A stretch of DNA of 30,999 bases, from contig BFEA01000111.1 of the NCBI GenBank assembly GCA_003427395.1, forward strand, positions 2,852,687-2,883,685, read 5' to 3'. The position numbers and the translations under genes are program-made. The notes under the pieces were generated by a model. It was given only the letters and a program-made list of their open reading frames with translations. It was not told where the DNA came from and made no database searches. The stretch comes from Chara braunii (Eukaryota > Streptophyta > Charophyceae > Charales > Characeae). Positions 29,172 through 30,999 of the stretch are shown in pieces (positions within the stretch are counted from its first letter, which is position 1; every line of letters begins with the position of its first letter).

Positions 29172-29677
29172 TCACCTGCGTCATCAGTTGCATATTCCCC
29201 CTCCCCATCGCCAAATGCGCTCTCATCCCTAACCTCCCACACACCTTCGTCATCAGCAGCATAAGCCTCTCTCCATCGCCAACTGCACTCCCCTCCTCAA
29301 CCTGGTAGGACAGTGCCATCAAGTTAGCCCACCTTTCTTCTCCCCCCCTCCTGATCATCAGCGTCATATTCCCTCTCTTCATCGTCAGCTGCACTCTCCT
29401 CCTCATTCTGGTAGGACAGTGCCATCAAGTTAGCCCACCTTTCTCCTTCCCCCCCCTCATACTCGTCACACTCACGCACAGCAACAGCACAGCTCGTCTC
29501 TCTTTCAGATTCCCAGACCTCGGACATAGCGCAAATACTTGTATAATAGCGGAGGACATCGCAATCATCATCTTGCTCACCTTCAGCAACTTCTGTAAGC
29601 GAGACGTCATCTTCATTGTCACCGAGTGTATCCTGTAGTCGAGATGCTCCACATTGTAGCTCCCCTACCATCTCCAT
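29172..29677 (-). pseudogene. Acidic repeat protein, N-terminal half, cut off by a retrotransposon
   Basis: Opens at ATG 29675-29677 (MEMVGELQCGASRLQDTLGD) and is strongly acidic (EVAEGEQDDDCD). It holds tandem repeats: ERWANLMALSYQ(N/V)EE(E/G)SA appears twice, followed by degenerate units ending in …EREYDADDQEGG, …EAYAADDEGVW and …GEYATDDAGE. Two single-base shifts are needed to keep the repeats readable; one lies in a C7 run (29342-29348) that is C8 in the sister copy (29449-29456). Across the gypsy insertion the frame continues GEWEGEW into 16597-17497. No known domain is recognised. It could be a host gene or part of another repeat; no intron or promoter is identified. Confidence 0.5.
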
Positions 29678-30957
29678 CCCTCACCCAAATTGCTGCGCCA
29701 CGTATTGCTATTTGTCGTCGGTCTTCAACGCTGGCGCTGCCCCTGCCCACGCGTCACGGACATTCTCGTCCCTACAGCAGATGCCATGTGGCAATCGAAG
29801 AGCCACGCGCCACTGCCGGGCGCGCACACAGGCCTAGCAGCCTGGGAGCTTACGTCCCCAGGCGCTAGTCGAGCCGAGGGAATCGGGCCTACCGGTCCGC
29901 TGGCGTTGGGCGCTAGCGCTAGCGCAGCGTCCCACCTCCCTATCTTCCATCCTGCGAACTGACTGCTGGTTATCCTGAGTTGCGATAAGATTTGAAAATC
30001 CAAATAGCGAAACAAAATAGGGAATCGATTCTGATGTCCAGGCTGTGTGCCGAGCCCCTAGTATGTGTAGGACAATTTCAACACTGTTGCAGCAATAGTT
30101 CGACACCAGGCTGAGCTTGGTGTCGTTACAGCCACTTCTTTTTTTTGCTTTGGATCACGGTCACATTATATTGGACTTGTGCCCACAACGAAGTGGCTAA
30201 GGAACAATTGAATGCCAGTTCAAGATCTTTGTGGTAGGTACAAAAAGGAGGTGGCAACCACCATTAGCACCCCATTAGCGATGTTTTTCAAAGGGGGGGG
30301 GGGAAAGGAGGTGGCAACCACCACCCGTCTTAGGAGGTCTCTTTTTTTTTTCCCTTGTTTGTGTTCTTCTTTAAAAGCCCAGGTTCTTGTAGAGGTGGGA
30401 TAATAGACAGATGGCAGTCACCCACAGCTCTCGGCCACTTGGTTGTCCAGGTGAACCCCTCTGAAGACCCCACCCACCCCTCCTCTCATCTGTTTTGCCC
30501 TGGTGCACCCCCACCCCCCGTGTCCTACCCTACGCCTTAGCAGGTCTTTCTTGTATGGAGTCGAATGGGATGTGAATCTGGATGTGGTGGAATAGTCAGA
30601 GGTTATTAAATCAGCAGTACTTTTGACCCTTCGGGTGCCAGGCCAGGAAATGCCCTGCGCATCCCAAACAAAAAAGAAAGTTTTTTGCAGGCCTTTTCTG
30701 GCTGGCCCCACCAGCCATTCTGCTCTGGTAGAGGTCCAATGAATTCCGCATCAGGAAAAAATGGCTGGCAAAAGCGTGCTGGTGGTTGAAGCTTTCTGGT
30801 AAATTGTGGTAATACAGTATAGGGGTAGCTACGTGGGGGTCACAAAAACAGTAACTGTTTGAAAATGCATTTGAAACTCGGCTTTGCAGAAAGGTCGCGT
30901 GGCCGGGGAGTTTTCCAAACTGCACTTCAGTCTTCCAGGTAGCGTGGACATCCAAGT

Positions 30958-30960
<3 letters not shown>
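29678..30960. other. No gene recognised; short repeats and a hairpin
   Basis: Open stretches on both strands lack family features. Notable items: a perfect 8-bp hairpin CGACACCA/TGGTGTCG (30101-30125), a duplicated AAAGGAGGTGGCAACCACC (30244-30262 and 30304-30322) around a G12 run, and GC-rich text at 29800-29935. The upstream region of the acidic repeat protein would lie here. Confidence 0.4.

Positions 30961-30999
<39 letters not shown>
30961..30999. repeat. (GA)n microsatellite at window end
   Basis: Pure AG repeat running off the window. Confidence 0.97.

Noticed and set aside
30611-30955. 114-codon minus-strand open frame
   Set aside because: No recognisable domain; neighbouring sequence is repeat-like.

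Overview
This window is eukaryotic nuclear DNA made almost entirely of nested, decayed transposable elements. The poly-A-tailed retroposons, LINE and Penelope-like reverse transcriptases, a chromodomain Ty3/gypsy element, long microsatellites and an assembly gap all point that way. From memory, the coiled-coil protein style and repeat mix resemble the charophyte alga Chara braunii or a relative; this is inference and no search was run. No intact gene was found. I see no rRNA, functional tRNA, CRISPR array or operon.

Layout. (1) 1-8720: a minus-strand L1-like LINE reverse-transcriptase pseudogene, split by a plus-strand Penelope-like element (PLE, 1110-6602). The PLE has two 181-bp direct terminal repeats and a 9-bp target duplication (TTCGTTTGT). 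It carries a coiled-coil region, a GIY-YIG endonuclease placed before the reverse transcriptase, the RT itself and a thumb-like segment. Removing the PLE and one target copy restores the LINE reading frame. (2) 8721-10545: non-coding repeats and two tRNA-like (SINE-type) sequences. (3) 10560-16165: members of a non-coding poly-A-tailed retroposon family, two of them head to head, so the DNA forms a large imperfect inverted repeat. The plus-strand copy (13193-16113) has a 16-bp target duplication and sits inside an older relative. (4) 16597-17497 and 29172-29677: two halves of a minus-strand reading frame for an acidic, Asn-rich repetitive protein. They are separated by (5) 17503-29166, a minus-strand chromodomain-bearing Ty3/gypsy element with 309-bp LTRs, a 5-bp target duplication CCCAC and an initiator-Met tRNA primer site. 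Its gag, protease, RT, RNase H, integrase and chromodomain are recognisable but broken by stops and frameshifts. Its integrase is split by (6) a TA-flanked element (19732-21300) containing microsatellites and the gap. (7) 29678-30999: unannotated DNA ending in a GA microsatellite.

Relative order of events: the LINE predates the PLE; the Asn-rich reading frame predates the gypsy insertion (LTRs about 93% identical by eye); the gypsy element predates the TA-flanked insertion. At three nested insertions (PLE in LINE, gypsy in Asn-rich frame, TA element in integrase) the pre-insertion frame can be read across the junction, which is the strongest support for the boundaries given here.
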